Assembly (NCBI GenBank): GCA_012514865.1
Contig: JAAYZO010000333.1
Span: forward strand, 1-7,475
Length of the DNA: 7,475 nt
From: Lentisphaerota bacterium
Lineage (GTDB): Bacteria > Verrucomicrobiota > Lentisphaeria > Oligosphaerales > JAFGRS01
Direction: 5' to 3'
Part shown: positions 7,097-7,475 of the stretch, one piece after another
Layout: every line of letters starts with the position of its first letter
Position numbering within the stretch: position 1 is the first letter of the stretch
Notes under the pieces: model-generated
What the model saw: only the letters and a program-made list of their open reading frames with translations
Databases searched by the model: none
What the model was told of the DNA's origin: nothing
Position numbers and translations under genes: made by a program

Positions 7097-7125
7097 AGTC
7101 TAGTCCGCGCCGGTCGGGCCGTCAA
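7097..7125 (-). promoter_or_regulatory. Sigma70-type promoter of the moxR-like unit
   Basis: On the minus strand TTGACG (7125-7120, 5 of 6 to consensus) and TAGACT (7102-7097, 4 of 6) are separated by exactly 17 bp. Transcription would start near 7090, giving a leader of about 37 nt before the ATG at 7053. Confidence 0.65.
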
Positions 7126-7180
7126 GGCCGGCCCGCGCCGGACGGCGTCAAGGCCGCCGCCGGCCGGCGCGGGAGGGAAA

Positions 7181-7233
7181 GGGACACCAGGGACAGAAGG
7201 GACACCAGGGACAGAAGGACACCAGGGACAGAA
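7181..7233. repeat. Tandem repeat, 18-bp unit, three copies
   Basis: GGGACACCAGGGACAGAA is present exactly at 7181-7198 and 7199-7216, and again at 7217-7233 lacking one G, followed by a degenerate start of a fourth copy. Each unit is itself two related 9-mers (GGGACACCA, GGGACAGAA). The one-base loss in copy three shifts the frame, and the local translations are Pro/Cys/Trp-rich on the minus strand, so this is non-coding minisatellite sequence. Confidence 0.9.
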
Positions 7234-7302
7234 GGGACGCAAGGGGAAGGAAGGAACGCCCAGTGGCGAACGCCCGAGGCCCGCGGCCCGGTAGAGCCAA
7301 CC

Positions 7303-7330
7303 CTCGACCCCCGACACTCGCCCCCCGACC
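7303..7330. repeat. Tandem repeat, 14-bp C-rich unit, two copies
   Basis: CTCGACCCCCGACA (7303-7316) and CTCGCCCCCCGACC (7317-7330) agree at 12 of 14 positions. With the C runs at 7301-7303 and 7329-7333, the minus strand has four runs of three or more G, separated by 4, 8 and 2 bases. Confidence 0.55.
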
Positions 7331-7367
7331 CCCGCGGCCTGTGGCCCGACCCCGTGCCCGAAGATCG

Positions 7368-7397
7368 CGTCCGTGTCCGTCCGTGCCCGTCCGTACT
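7368..7397. repeat. Tandem repeat, 10-bp unit, three copies
   Basis: CGTCCGTGTC, CGTCCGTGCC and CGTCCGTACT follow one another, sharing CGTCCGT. No reading frame with family features crosses it. Confidence 0.6.
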
Positions 7398-7400
7398 ACT

Positions 7401-7454
7401 ATCCGTAAGAACCCTGTTTTTGCGGCAAGTTTTTCATGCCACGGCATCCGTAAG
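7401..7454. repeat. 9-bp direct repeat flanking an AT-richer patch with a small palindrome
   Basis: ATCCGTAAG occurs at 7401-7409 and 7446-7454. Between them lie two T-runs and the inverted repeat ATGCC-AC-GGCAT (7436-7447). The base composition is clearly less G+C-rich than the rest of 7126-7475. It could be a control region for a gene beyond the window or the edge of a repeat element; nothing in the window decides this. Apart from the listed repeats, 7126-7475 shows no gene. Confidence 0.45.
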
Positions 7455-7475
7455 TCGTTTGGTGTCAGCAGCGGA

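Noticed and set aside
7054..7317. 88-residue N-terminal extension of the MoxR-like protein
   Set aside because: It would be encoded by the tandem repeats and lies upstream of the transcription start predicted from the promoter at 7097-7125; the FHA domain begins right at the 7053 start.
7424..7443. Sigma54 promoter resemblance on the minus strand (TGGCATG ... TTGC)
   Set aside because: The distance between the GG and GC elements is two bases longer than the fixed -24/-12 spacing.
7148..7447. 99-codon minus-strand open frame
   Set aside because: Almost entirely translated minisatellite sequence, overlapping the 18-, 14- and 10-bp repeats.

Overview
This is a G+C-rich bacterial chromosomal window (about 70% G+C by eye) holding four protein-coding genes, one of them cut by the left edge. 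Because of the composition, every real gene is shadowed by long open frames on other strands; genes were chosen by protein motifs, ribosome binding sites and promoter position. The mix of a secreted heparinase II/III-type lyase with an N-terminal zinc-ribbon-like segment, an antiporter fused to a PTS EIIA domain, and an FHA-MoxR ATPase suggests a Planctomycetota/Lentisphaerota-like (PVC) heterotroph. That placement is inference only: the window has no rRNA, tRNA or other phylogenetic marker.

Layout: 1-2300 (minus strand) is the N-terminal 766 codons of an exported heparinase II/III family polysaccharide lyase. From 2301 to 2834 is a divergent control region with a 13-bp perfect palindrome, a repeated GACGT/GACAAC module and two oppositely oriented ATCG-hexamer arrays. 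From 2835 to 5321 (plus strand) is an 828-aa three-part protein: a CPA2-type cation:proton antiporter, a USP-like cytoplasmic region and a C-terminal PTS EIIA type-2 domain. Converging on it from the right is a two-gene minus-strand unit: moxR-like (5641-7053, an N-terminal FHA domain joined to a MoxR AAA+ ATPase) followed 13 nt later by a 90-aa membrane protein (5355-5627). A good sigma70-type promoter at 7097-7125 fixes the start of this unit. From 7126 to 7475 there is no convincing gene. That stretch is a stack of short tandem repeats (18-, 14- and 10-bp units), ending in an AT-richer patch with a 9-bp direct repeat and a small palindrome.

The genes do not form one pathway. The lyase would degrade acidic polysaccharide outside the cytoplasm, the antiporter handles monovalent cation/proton exchange with likely cytoplasmic regulation, and the MoxR unit is a phospho-threonine-linked chaperone-type ATPase beside a small membrane protein. 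No CRISPR, integrase, transposase, phage or defence genes are seen. The most unusual points are the two domain fusions (antiporter-USP-EIIA and FHA-MoxR) and the fact that each of the two larger intergenic regions carries its own kind of short tandem repeat.
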